Part shown: positions 27,127 through 38,289 of the stretch, one piece after another
Numbering within the stretch: position 1 is the stretch's first letter
Layout of the letters: every line of letters begins with the position of its first letter
From: Rhizodiscina lignyota
Taxonomy: Eukaryota; Ascomycota; Dothideomycetes; Aulographales; Rhizodiscinaceae
Length of the DNA: 64,000 bases
Reading direction: 5' to 3'
Assembly (NCBI GenBank): GCA_010015805.1
Contig: ML978129.1
Location: forward strand, 1,240,001-1,304,000
Program-made: the position numbers and the translations under genes
The notes under the pieces: generated by a model
The model's input: only the letters and a program-made list of their open reading frames with translations
Told to the model about the DNA's origin: nothing
Database searches by the model: none

Positions 27127-27701
27127 GATCGAATCCGCAAGAAGATGTCAAGGGAATTTTTTGAAGCACTTCTTACGGAGTCTCAAAAGGGAAGACCTCC
27201 ACGCAATCCGGCACTTGCCGTTGGATATCTTGGCACCTTTTCCATGAGAGAATTGACAAGGGCTCGGCGCTGGAGTAGCCTTATCCATGCATATTATATT
27301 ATTTAGACCCTGGGACTAGAAATTAGATAGTAAATAGACACTTCAGAGCTGGAGTATATCACTTTATATGCATTGTTGGCGAAGTCCAAAGTGGGTTCAA
27401 TTTCTGTCTTCGAATGATCACTTTTAAAGAAAGGTGGGACAAAGCTTGGCGCCGAGCCTCGCAGTATTTCGCTGTGAATGGACTAGCGCGCAACTCTCCA
27501 ATAATGCCAAGCCCACACAACATCGAAATCTGGCGCCGCGCGAACAGTTCCGAATTTCCTCTTCATACGCAGACAAACCTCCAGCGTAGACCAATCATCA
27601 CGTTACTGCATCTCGCGTCGTGGTTGGCATCAACTCATCTTTCACAACCAACTTTTACCCACGAAATCTGCTCTCAGGAGAAAGTTTGATCAACAAGCAA
27701 A
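27127..27701. promoter_or_regulatory. Divergent promoter region of CUE3 and RPS20
   Basis: A 575-bp interval between the two start codons carries both promoters. AT-rich patches lie at 27288-27306 and around 27360. There is no room for another gene; the 60-90-codon frames inside it show no motifs. No specific activator site was identified with confidence. Confidence 0.6.
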
Positions 27702-28195
27702 ATGGCGTCCTACGGCAAAGGCGAGAAGGACTTCGGCGAGGGCCCAGTGAGTGCTCCCTCAACAATACTCATTTTGGTGAATGGCAGATCTGATACGGTA
27801 GCTTGGTGATCAGAAAATCCACAAGATCCGCATCACCCTCACCAGCCGCAACGTCAAGGCGCTCGAGAAGGTGTGCGACGAGCTCATCCAGCGCGCCAAG
27901 TCGAAGGACCTCCGCGTCAAGGGCCCCGTCCGCCTGCCTACGAAGAAGCTGAAGGTGACAACCCGCAAGACGCCTTGCGGTGAGGGTTCGAAGACCTGGG
28001 ACACGTACGAGATGCGCATCCACAAGCGTCTGATTGAGTGAGTGCCCGTTCGGACATGCTCGAGAGAGCCGTTGCGCATTTGGTACAGGAAACTGACCGT
28101 TTTGTTTTAGTCTCAACGCTCCTACCGAGGTGGTCAAGCAGATCATCATCAACATCGAGGCTGGTGTCGAGGTTGAGGTCACGATTGCAGCATAA
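27702..28195 (+). CDS. RPS20: Small-subunit ribosomal protein uS10 (S20)
   Basis: Three exons, 27702-27746, 27814-28037 and 28111-28195; 117 residues, the normal family length. The core reads [22 protein letters not shown], the [12 protein letters not shown] block and the acidic V-E-V-E-V end. Codons are strongly C/G-ending, as expected of a highly expressed gene. Exon 1 encodes only the 15-residue N-terminal tail [15 protein letters not shown]. In yeast and human, lysines in this tail are the ubiquitination sites (by Hel2/ZNF598) that mark collided ribosomes; K6 and K9 are the candidates here. Confidence 0.98.
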
Positions 28196-28546
28196 GACAT
28201 CTCCAGGATGAGGCAAACTGATGAATCAAAGCTGGGCAAATGATTATAACATGATTAAAAGAAGGTCGAGAATCTTAGATATGGTATCAATGCATACACC
28301 AAATGCTCTCTCGCTCTTGCCCGATGCATACCGTGCAAGCCTCGATGCTCACTGTTCTTTTTCTTTACTCTGGCAAGGAATGGCAATCCTCAAATCTCTA
28401 CTAGTGACAATCCCCTCTCTCCAACTACCTGCTTCGCCCCTCCAACTCTCTCCTCGACCCTCACCAAGCTCCCCTTGCTACTTCTGACCCTCATCCACTC
28501 AGTTCTTTAGAAGCAGCTGGTCTAGTCAGTGATCATCGAACGTGTG
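28196..28546. other. Convergent 3' flanks
   Basis: Short pyrimidine-rich interval between RPS20 and the secreted repeat protein gene, probably both 3' untranslated regions. Nothing else seen. Confidence 0.5.
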
Positions 28547-30051
28547 TTATAGACGTGGTTTACTAACATCTTCATACTCCTTGTTATCATAATCGTACTT
28601 GTACGGTTTCTTCGTCGAAGTGTACAAAGTTGTCGGCGGAATCGCTGACGAAGTCGTAAATTTGACTGGGCTGTTAGGCGTGCTGCTTGGGACCGGAATA
28701 GTGGTGTTTACTGGCGGAGGAATGGCCACGCTGCTCGAGGGATAGATGACGATGGTCGTAGTGACATATGGGGTGAGAATTGGTGGGAGGGAGATTGGCG
28801 GTGGAAGAGAAATGCTTGAGACAGGCGGTGGGACCTCAGATGTAGGTGGATGAGGTGGCGGGGCCTTAGAAGTAGGTGGAGGTACCTTAGACGTTGGCGG
28901 CGGTACTTCAGAAGAAGGTGGTGGTGGAGCTTTGGATGTGGGTGGTGGGACTACGGATGAAGAGTTTGAAGACGGAGTCTGTTTCACTGGGCTGTTGGGT
29001 GTCGAGAGGCTTGTGCTTGATGGAGGAGGCGGTGGAGGTACGCTCGACGTCTCGGTGCAGGTTGTCGATGAAGGGGGCGGCACTGATGTGAGTGGGAGCG
29101 TTGGCGTGATCGTCGTACTGTTGGTCAGGATGAGCGTCGATGTAAGCGGCAGCGACGTGGGCGGGATCGTTGGCGTGATCGTAGTGCTGTTGGTCACAAT
29201 TATAATGGTAGTCGTGCCGACACTTGAAGACGAGCTTGGCGGCAAGGTCGCACTGACAGGCGTGGACGGCGAGCTTGAGGGAACGACGGTGGTTCTAATT
29301 GTCGAAATAATTGTCGATGTCGTGGCATACAAATGAGACGATGAGCTTGGAGGCGGAGGCGGAGGTGGAACCCTTGATGAAGAGCTCACTGCAGTAACCG
29401 GACTGTTGGGAGTGCTATTGGTCGGTGGTGCAGAAGATGAGCCCGAGGCGGTGTAGATATGATGGTACGGATAAGGCGGTAGCGAGGATGGAGGCAAAGA
29501 GGGCGAGACAGGGCTTGCCGGAGTCGAAAAAGAGCTGGGGACAGTGCCGGGAATAGAGCTGGTCGAGTTTGAAATCGGAGGCGTCACAGGAGATGTCGGC
29601 GGCGGAGCGGTAACTGTCAAAGTGTGCGTCGAGGTTGGCACTCCGGTTGAAATAGGGATCTTGGAGGAGCTTGGGCCAGTGGACAAGTAGATGCCCGACG
29701 AAGAGCTCGGTCCGCTGGAAAGCAGAACGCTGGATGAAGCCCACGACCAACTGAAACTGGTCGCCTTCACGGGGGAGTTTGGAGTGCTCGGAGAGACACT
29801 CCCGGAAGATGAAGCAGAGCCTCCGCCATACACGTAAGGGTACTTTCCATAGACGGGGGGAGACACTGCTCGCTTGACTTTTTGCTTGTTAGCTCTATCA
29901 TATCTTTGTATAGCTGCATGGTCATGTTCTGATATTTGAAGAGCATCATGTTTGAACGGCCATGGCGGTAGGCGGCCAACTTACTGGGAATTGGATCTGC
30001 GGTAGCGACAGAGAAAGCAGCTGCAACTGCAGCGATAGCAACGGCCTTCAT
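28547..30051 (-). CDS. Secreted Ser/Thr/Pro-rich repeat protein (cell-wall mucin-like)
   Basis: Two exons on the minus strand, 30051-29985 and 29877-28547, joined by a 107-nt intron; 465 residues. Exon 1 supplies a classical signal peptide (M-K-A-V-A-I-A-A-V-A-A-A-F-S-V-A-T-A), and splicing creates D-P-I-P-I-K-R before A-V-S-P, a likely Kex2 cleavage site. The mature part is nearly all Ser, Thr, Pro with T/I/V-rich beta-prone strings, and should be heavily O-glycosylated. The octapeptide S-T-P-N-S-P-V-K occurs three times and once with final Thr. P-P-P-T-S-K also recurs. There is no clear GPI signal; the end is charged (K-K-P-Y-K-Y-D-Y-D-N-K). Role inferred as wall or surface structural protein. 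Confidence 0.85.
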
Positions 30052-32500
30052 GGTGGTGGTAACCTTGAAAGAACTCAATCGATAGACGTGATCAGAAACA
30101 AAGTATTGAGACGAAAGAGTGACGAACAGAAGCAACGATTGTTGACTCGCAGGTAGTGGAGCGAGATGGAAAGCAAAATGCTGAGGCGACAGGAGCTCTA
30201 TATGTTCATCCCACTGGACGTCCTTACAGCACAACTATCCAATTACCGCTCTTCAAAACGGACACAGACACTATTGGCACGGGCGGGGCAAGCTGCACGA
30301 TGGTAGGCCATTGCTCTTTAATTTTGCACCGACTGTCCGCAGCCGCGTTACTGGGAAACGTACTCTACGTATGTGCGGTCTGGCACACTAGAGTACGAGC
30401 TCTCGCGCTTTCCGAAACTAGGGAGTCTCGCAGCTTTTCTTGCAAATGTTGTGCGTGCGTAGCAGTTGGAAAGGGGCGAGAGATTGGACACAGTCGGTTT
30501 GAGTCCGACAAACGGCCGAGCAGTGTCCTGAAAATATTGAGTATTCAGTGGCGATAGGAACTTGGGAAGCGGTTCTGGTGATTCGTTTCTAGAGTGATCG
30601 GGTTGCCACGTTTGAAGGCGCCGTCCGATCGAGCTGTCTCTGCCACCACGAGGCCTCTCCGCCACTTCGTAGGACGAGCAGTGGGAAGATTCTGCCGTCG
30701 ACGTCCATGATGGGAGCTTGGGGTTTCGAATCGCGTTTGGATCAGTCTGTGTAACGGTAGAGCTCATACCACAGTGTTCTTTCCTGTAGATCACGCCAGG
30801 GTTTATTGTTCAAATAGTGACACCGCATGTGCACTTTCCAGAGAATGGCCTCAGTGCATTTATCTCACGTTGCAGCCACATGCAGCAAGGCGAGACATTC
30901 TTCCCATTTCAATCAAAGGACCGCGAGGTTGGAGAGAGGTGAGAGGCGATGCATGATGTATGAAAGCGCCGTTGGGAAGCATTCACAGCCACGTGTTCGA
31001 GAAAGCTGCTGTCCGGATAACATATGCATTTGCTGAACGCCGTTTGCTTCTGCAAATGCAACAAGGCGCGTCAACGGCCGGCTGGCATTTGAAGCCGCAT
31101 AGAAATAAAGTAGAGGATATGCGAGAATCAGGGGACTTTGATGATAGGTACCCGAGTCTTGTGCCACCACGCAATGACGAGACGTTAGCGGGCGACCGAA
31201 CAAACGAAGGGACTGCAAACGGCGTACGGAACTCTTCGTTCGAGATTGGTCCAAGCGAACAAGAGGATCTACGGCCAGGGCGACCTTGGTCTTGTCTGCA
31301 GAGAGCTGCTGTGATTCCAAGGTAGTCAGTTACTAAAATATGTCAATGTTGAAAGACCGTGTACAATTTATGAGTGAAATCGCGCGCCTCACAAACGAAA
31401 TGACAAATGAACGATCCAGTATAGGAGCAATAGCTATAGCGAAAACTCGAAGTTGGAAGCCCAGCGACAAAATCTCTCGCACGGCCAGGAAATTCACGTC
31501 TTGTTGCGATGTTTGAGCTGCACTCCACAAAGGAGCCCCGCGTCGACACAATCTTCGTGAGACTTTCCAGACGCATATCAGCCTTCCTCGCATTGCGCAT
31601 AGCGCAGTGATTCGACGCAGGTACAGGTCGACTCGCACAAATCGCTTTCTGGCGCCAGCTGTGTCGTCAGACAAACGGTTGCGGATCGGTCGATGGCAGC
31701 TGTTGATTGTTGAGCCTGCCCTGGCTGAGCACAGCGCCGGGTGCGCAGTCCTACCGCTCACAAACTGACACAAAGAGCTGGGTACGCTCAGACCGAGATA
31801 CGGTCCAGCTTGAGCTCGGTGCTCCCCTCCGCAGAATGTGAGAGGTAAGGCGAAGAAAGAGTTAGGCTTTGTGAGATGCTCACATGGGTGGAAGCGATGG
31901 AGCTTGGCGGGCAAATTTCTTATGGCGATCCTGATATGCATGAATTCCATGGTCTATGCCTGAGATGCAGGAGGACTGTGTCTCTAACAGACGAACAATG
32001 TCGCGCAATGCAAGGAGTCAAGTCGTTTGGGCCATTGGTTGTGATATGCTGTGTTCTACACGTCTCCCTGCCTCTATTGTTGCTGTCAGTCCGAGCAGCC
32101 ATCCAAGTCACTCCAATATTGCGAGTATGCTGCTACTGCACCAAGAAGTTGAGAGTAGATGCTTTAATGTTATTTACGCTAACCTCCCACCGTCTTTGCC
32201 ATGTAGGAGGGTATCATCGAAAGGGGGCCAAACTGATGCGCCAAATATTACCGTATGATTTCCATCCGAAGTAGATTCATCGGGAAAAGCGCCGACCCAA
32301 GCTCATGTACTTTGCCGTGGAAATCGTTACAAGACGTTAGAATAATACAAGAAGTGAAGTACGCGAGTACTCAACACGTCGAATGCCACCAATAATCATT
32401 TTGGAGTAGCCGAACAGAACATTGCAAAGTTGGACAGACGTCAGGTCTCGGCCAACAAACGCCTTCGGAACAAGGCATTCACGAATTTCTCGTGTCATCT
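30052..32500. other. Gene-free region
   Basis: About 2.4 kb upstream of the secreted-protein gene and downstream of the next minus-strand gene. It holds a minus-strand frame at 31333-31950 with a good ATG context but no motif and biased Arg/Ser/Cys content. I see no repeat or RNA gene. Confidence 0.45.
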
Positions 32501-33895
32501 CTAGTTAGAGACATGTCCTGAAGTGACATCCTCAAAGGACTCGAGGAAATTCATCCAATCACCACCACCAGGAGTAATTACTGCACTGTCCTGAGCACTG
32601 CTCGTTCGAGTCATAGTTGAATCCTTCGAACCATCAGCGAACATGTTGTCCGCACCGAAGTTGAAGTTGTTGAAGTTGTCGAACGTACCACTGAACGGTG
32701 TAGTAATTCCATCCGTGGCTGCTGAGGTAGCATAGCTCTTGGAAAAGTGCTCGTCGGCGCTCGTGTCCAATGGATTGAGTGAGAGTGCCGTATTCATCGG
32801 ATTGTGCAGCCCAGGAGCGGGGGATTGCGGCTGAGAGGCGGAGTTTGGCTTATAGGAGTACAAAAAAGGTGCATGGTTGCTAGGCATCCAATATGAGTTG
32901 AGAGAGCTCTGTGCGTCCATTGATGGCTGGGCAAGAAGCTGTTGCGTCTCTTGGGGCAAACTTGTTGAGAAGGGAGCGAAGTTCACGTTCTGCGGGAAAG
33001 GATCCAAGAACGGTTCCACATTGGCTGATAGGCTTGACGCGCTAGTGGCTGATGGATTAGATGGATTAGGTGCTTCGCTGAACATGTTCCGAGGAGGAGT
33101 GGAGCCGTCCACCTTCACATTCGACGTCGATCGCGACATTGGTGGTCTCATCGGCGTCTGTGCCTGAGAGACTGGTGTTACAGATGTCGACCGAGGCGAT
33201 AACGACACTCGCCTCTGTTCCTCGTTATACCGTGGCATGGCTGGGCTCGTCGGATTCGAGTGTATAGAGTTCGAATCGTGTGTTGTTGATATGCTCGCCG
33301 ACCGTTGATGCATGCCTGTTCCAAGGTTTCGTGGCGACATCGGATATGGAGCATGCCGCACCTGCTGATTGCTATAATGCAACATCTGTGGAGGAAGCAT
33401 CATTGGCTGCTGCTGCTGTGGTTGTCCGAATTGGTTCGCGAAGAACGGCGCGTTTGGGTAGGGCTGGAAGAAGTTTCCTTGTTCCATTAGCGCTGACCTG
33501 GTGCCCAACTGACTGGACATGTATGCTTGGAGTCTTCGGTTGAACTCCATAGAGCCAGTCTGAAGATGGGCGAACGATTGCAGACGCCGGATCTGGGCTG
33601 GCAGATCATCGTCCTCCTCCTCGTACATCTCTTCGTTGACAACATCTTGTTCCGTTACACGGAGAGCTCGGCCAGTACGCTTCTTGTGAATCTCTGACGC
33701 CCGGCGTGCGGATTCGATGCGTGCTTCAAGGCTCCTGTCGCTTCGTCTCGACGCAGCAATATAGGCTCTGCAATAGAGTTTAGCATGAGTATGTAGGCAG
33801 CTCCTTCAGAATGAAAATCACCTCTCTTGGTTCTCCTCATGCGTACGTTCTGTTTTCATCGGCTTCGTGGTCGACACCGTCCGGATTGGAGGCAT
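32501..33895 (-). CDS. Conserved fungal protein of unknown function, Ser/Gln/Asn-rich
   Basis: Two exons on the minus strand, 33895-33822 and 33767-32501, with a 54-nt intron; 446 residues. The conserved part is residues 1-120: basic M-P-P-I-R-T-V-S, then A-Y-I-A-A-S-R-R-S-D-R-S-L-E-A-R, R-A-S-E-I-H-K-K-R-T-G-R, V-T-E-Q-D-V-V-N-E-E-M-Y-E-E-E-D-D-D-L-P and F-N-R-R-L-Q-A-Y. I recall this block as shared widely in Pezizomycotina, but know no function for it. The remainder is low complexity, with a short glutamine run near residue 150 and many Ser, Pro and Asn, as in transcriptional co-regulators. No DNA-binding motif or membrane segment is visible, so a regulatory role is only a guess. Confidence 0.88.
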
Positions 33896-36697
33896 GATGC
33901 TAAGTGCTTTTCGTGTCTCGCAATGTTGTGCGATGAGGAGGAAATGAGAAGTTCTAAGGCGAGAAGAACTGTTGTTCGAGCGCTAGTGAGCCTGGCAAGA
34001 ACGCCACCAGTAGATAGCTATGCGCAGATTGGAAGGATCGCGTTCAATGGGTTGATATTAAGCCGTGGCGAGCTTCGCAGTCGAGCGAAAGGTGGAAATG
34101 CGGGACGGCTTGTAATTGGGCCGAATTCGGTGGTTGAGCTGAAAGAATGGAAGTTGATTCCACATCAATCGTGTCCAGCTGGAGGTGAAAGGGATATGTC
34201 GAGTATTGCTTCAACTTGGCCACTGCAGACTCGGAGTGGACAAAGGATAAGACGGGTCGACTTGAGGAGCAGGAGCGGTGGGGCGCATGAAGAGAGTGAC
34301 GGACGGTGGAGGCCGCTCTGCCAGCCAAGATCCCAGGACTGGGGGTCTTTTCTTGCAATCGAAAGAGGCAGCCGGCTAAATGGTGGGCCTCGTGATATTT
34401 GGTCAGTATGTGGTGCCCCTATGTCCGTCGCGCAGCGCATTGCATCCGGCGCCCTACTCTCTCAGATGGCCATTTGCCACGGCGTGCTGGGCCGTCGGCA
34501 CTTGAAGGAGGAGGAGTGGTGACGGAGGATGGTCCGATGCGATGCGCGAACGACAGGATTTCTCATGTCCCGTCTGCTCGCCCACTGGCAAGGATGTCAA
34601 GCGATCGGCGCGGTGACAGATGGCAGTCGTTCCGAGCACGGACAGGGCCGTGAAACATGCGCCACTTGATTGGCCACAGGGGCTTCGCCGCGCCTCGCTA
34701 ATCGGACGTATCTCAGATCGCATCGCGAAGAATTCGATGTGAATCTACCATGCGCCCTTCTGATGCGCAAGATTCGCATCTCTACAGCATGTCGGAACCC
34801 TTTCCTGTGAGATCTGACCCACGAGGCTATGGTGTTCCTGCAGCGTGCCATAGACCATGAACTCATGTTGACGAGTCCTGCTTCCCATTAGAAAAAGAAA
34901 TGGCTGTGCTTGTTTCCTCCAACACGAAATTGTGGGGCGTTTTCAGTTCCTTGCCAAACGGCGCAAGCGAGGAGTTCCTCTTTGCACACTTTCTTCACGC
35001 GCTTTACTCATCACTGCCGTTCGTCCACTGTGCCCAGGGACTCCAAATCCGACGGCTCCTTGCTCATGGTGAATGAAACCCTTCTGGAAACTCAAATTCA
35101 AGTCCCTCCCGCTGCGGACGCCGTCTCGAAATGTGACAATGGGCTTGTTTTTTTTGTGCTAGCGCCACAGGGCAACTCCCAACCACAGAGCTCGAGCTTC
35201 CTACGTCACCGTACCCAATCCACGCTGGAACAACCCCAGGCTGGTGGTCCAGACCCGTAGAACGATGGCACCGACTGTGCGTTGGCTTGCATCGCGGTCG
35301 ACCTTCCCCGCGGCCGGCTCATGCCAAACTCCACAAAAGAACAGTCGGATAAGCTTCGCTCGCCTCCCTATCCCATGCTACTCCATCTCCCCCTCATTTC
35401 TGGTAGACGGCGTTCGTTCTAAGAGATCGACAAGTTTTACGCTCGAAAGAAAGTCTGCTCCGCCTTTGCCTAGTCCAGGCGGAAAAGAAAGCGAGGAAAC
35501 CGATGTTTTTCCCTCCGAGAACGCGCTGTCTCAGGGTAGGTAGCGCGGAGATTCGCCACCCCGATTCCAACCTCCGGCTTGCAGCTGTCACCTCGCATTG
35601 GAAAGAAGCCACAACGCCATCCCTGGCGGGTCGCCCAGGCCTCTGTGATGAGAAAATTAGCCCTTCGCCTTGTGGCGTTTCGATCGCACTTCGCCTTACA
35701 GGGGGTCGGGTATCGCGGACTCCAGCCACGATAAGAGATTACCCGCTGTCCGTCAGTGCAGAACCTCGAACGGCGACTTTAGGTATCCAGCGTTCGCGGT
35801 GGAGAAACCAAAGAGAGGTGTAACTTTGACTTGCTCTCGGAAAATCCGAAGGTGTCGCAATTTGTCACGAAAACATCTGCCAGACGCCGGTGGGATATCT
35901 TCAGTTCACTCCCGGACATCTCGTCACGGTCCTCCTCGGTACTTTCTTATTTAGCGCTTCGTATGGAGTACAGTCCAGAACCCCCTTTAATGTTCCACCG
36001 AGGAATGTGGCCCTACTGTGCAGCAGTCGGTGCAGTTGCAGGAGCGATCTATAATTGAGTCAGCTCCTATGTAAGCTTTGCGTAACGCCTCTTCTATTGA
36101 CGTAGGATTCAGCCCTTGAGCATAGGGTCCTGTCAACATCGCAGACAGGACTTAGCTGCAGAATCGCTGCATGCTCACACGGGCCTGAACGGTGAACATG
36201 GGTGATATCCAAGGCCTTGGGACTGCTCGTGGCTTTCTGGAGTCCATTCCACGATGCATGCTGACCATGTCACCACCGCGGTAGGGCTTCTCCTTCGTTG
36301 CATGGAACCTGCAAGCCACATATTGAACTTCACATGGGCATGTGTGTGTCCAAGGTCCAGCTCTGTCAGAACGAGTGCAAAACTATTTCACCAGAGACTT
36401 CGATGGTAGAGGCTGGAAACAGCCGAAGGGGGTATCTTGACGCTAAATCTGCACGAATCAGCACGTTTAGAATTTGGATACGAATCATCCCCAGTTTGAC
36501 ATGGAATTTGCATGGAATTGAACTTTTCCACTGTCTAATTCGATATCAAACGCCAGACTCGCCACCCATGCTATGCAAATAATCAACATCCATTGGTGAA
36601 TCCCCTTTCTCCGTCGGAAAGTATCATCTCTTCGCGTGCCTTTTTTCTGAGAGCTCGAGCTATCAGAGGTCAGTATCAGAAAAGCAAAATAAGAACA
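33896..36697. other. Gene-free region
   Basis: About 2.8 kb between two minus-strand genes. A plus-strand frame at 33827-34522 overlaps the start of the neighbouring gene in antisense and has no motif. The remainder shows only short frames; a T run lies near 35150. No transposon or RNA gene is recognised. Confidence 0.45.
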
Positions 36698-38101
36698 CTA
36701 TCTCCCCACTGCCGAATTAAGAACTTGTGTCCTGAAGAAGCCTCCCTTTGTCCGCTCAATGACTTGCTGGTAGACGGACTGAGGCGGATGATTCATGACG
36801 ACTGTCCCGGCTTGGTAATCGATCTTGGCATCAACGCGTGTGTCTCGGATGAGGTTGACGATCCACTTCTCGCCCTCGTCTTGGTTCAGGCCTAGTCGCG
36901 TCGAGAGGTCCCTATGTGATTGTCAGGTGAAGCTTCACTTGTAGTATTGACTTCGGGGACTCACTTGATGTCTATCCTCTGATGAATCTTGCAGTACGAT
37001 TCGGAGATCAGGTGTCTGGCCGAGTCCACGAACGCATCTTTCGATTGTCCAAGGAAGAAGTCACTCTCGAATAGCTGCTCCGCCTCGACCAACTTCTTTT
37101 GCGCCTCTTCGAAGTCAAAATCTACATACAGAGCCTTGATGAAGTCAGTCAATGGATCGTGGTACTCGTAACCTTCCTGTTTCACGATCCGTATCAGGTC
37201 CTTCAGCTGCTTCTGATATGCGTTTGAGTTTCGAGTGCGGTTGCGATTGGTGATGACGGCAGCGCACAGGAAGCGTAGTATCCATGGGCAGAGCGTTTGG
37301 ATAGTATTTATATATGCTGGAGAGAAGAAGAGCTCTGTGAGAGTGTCTCTGGCGGGCTCATGTCGGAAGTATGGGAAAAGCGACCAGTGAATCAGCCATG
37401 TTCGCGCCTGCAACTGCGCTAGAGGGTTGTTGAAGAGTGATCGGTCAATGTACTCTTCTCTTATCAGTGTGATCTCTCCCATCGCGCTTTCCCAGTCTGT
37501 TTCGATGATGTCGGATGCCAGCTTGCCCCAAGTTGCAGAGTTCGTCAAGTCGCTGTCGGTTGACTATCAAGGTCAGTAGATGCGCTCTGTCAGTGGAGCT
37601 GCGCAGTCAACCAGAACATACCAACACCCTGAATCTTTGCAGCATAGCTGCCGCATTACCATAGTCACCCATCTCGAAGAGGAACCTTCCGTACTCGTAC
37701 AGCGCATTCACGTCTTCCGCATTGACGTCGTGATTTTCCTTGAGGTAATTCAAGTTCGCTACTTTGTCCGACCTCAAGTTGCCGATGATTTCTGGATTGT
37801 CGAATATGTCCTGAATCTTGTTCGTATTCTCCTCCAGTGTTATCTTCTTCTGCATAACATCCTGCCTCTTTGTCTCCCACTCTTTCGGCGGCGCATCCAG
37901 ACCCTTGATGTCGGCCTCCAAGTTTCCGACATAGTCCACCATATTTGTGCCTTTGAGGAGCTCGAAGATTGCTTGTTGCACGTCTGGCGTCGGGTCTCGG
38001 TCATTGAGCAAGGGAAAGAGAAGGTGCCGGTCGAAAAAAGGCGCCATTTTTGGGAGCAGATCCCACTGGGAAGGGCCGTCGACGCCATTCTCTTGCGCCA
38101 T
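36698..38101 (-). CDS. INT6: Translation initiation factor eIF3 subunit e
   Basis: Three exons on the minus strand: 38101-37622, 37563-36965 and 36911-36698; 430 residues, close to the usual length. Introns are 58 and 53 nt. Exon 1 gives the conserved start ([15 protein letters not shown] and F-P-L-L). Across the first junction the frame reads F-R-V-L-S-T-D, matching the family. Further blocks are [11 protein letters not shown]-type [15 protein letters not shown] and the PCI domain ending in [10 protein letters not shown]. The protein is a structural subunit of eIF3, bound to the 40S ribosome. It is retained in filamentous fungi but missing from budding yeast. It shares a 188-bp divergent promoter with mL49. 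Confidence 0.97.
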
Positions 38102-38289
38102 CTTGTCGGTAGAAAGACAGATCGTGATATTGCTGTTGAGGATCCGGATCCGTCAGGGATGGTTGATGGGTGTTGTTGCAGTTGCGACAGGAACCTCAAG
38201 AGTGGGTTGAAGTGTGCGGCAGAAAATTGCATGACTCGTGCGAGGGCGCCTGCCAAGAGTTCGAGAGTCGCGCCGACGCGCTTTTACTG
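38102..38289. promoter_or_regulatory. Compact divergent promoter of eIF3e and mL49
   Basis: Only 188 bp separate the two start codons if mL49 begins at 38290. Two translation-related genes, one cytosolic and one mitochondrial, must share this region. No specific element was identified. Confidence 0.5.

Noticed and set aside
30493-30509. T-arm-like hairpin (5-bp stem, 7-base loop)
   Set aside because: The loop lacks the invariant TTC, and no matching acceptor or anticodon arm is present upstream, so it is not a tRNA gene.
31333-31950. Minus-strand frame of 205 codons with a good ATG context
   Set aside because: Sequence is Arg/Ser/Cys/His-rich without any motif, and other frames overlap it. 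Not enough to call a gene.
33827-34522. Plus-strand frame of 231 codons
   Set aside because: Overlaps exon 1 of the conserved minus-strand gene and its promoter; no motif.
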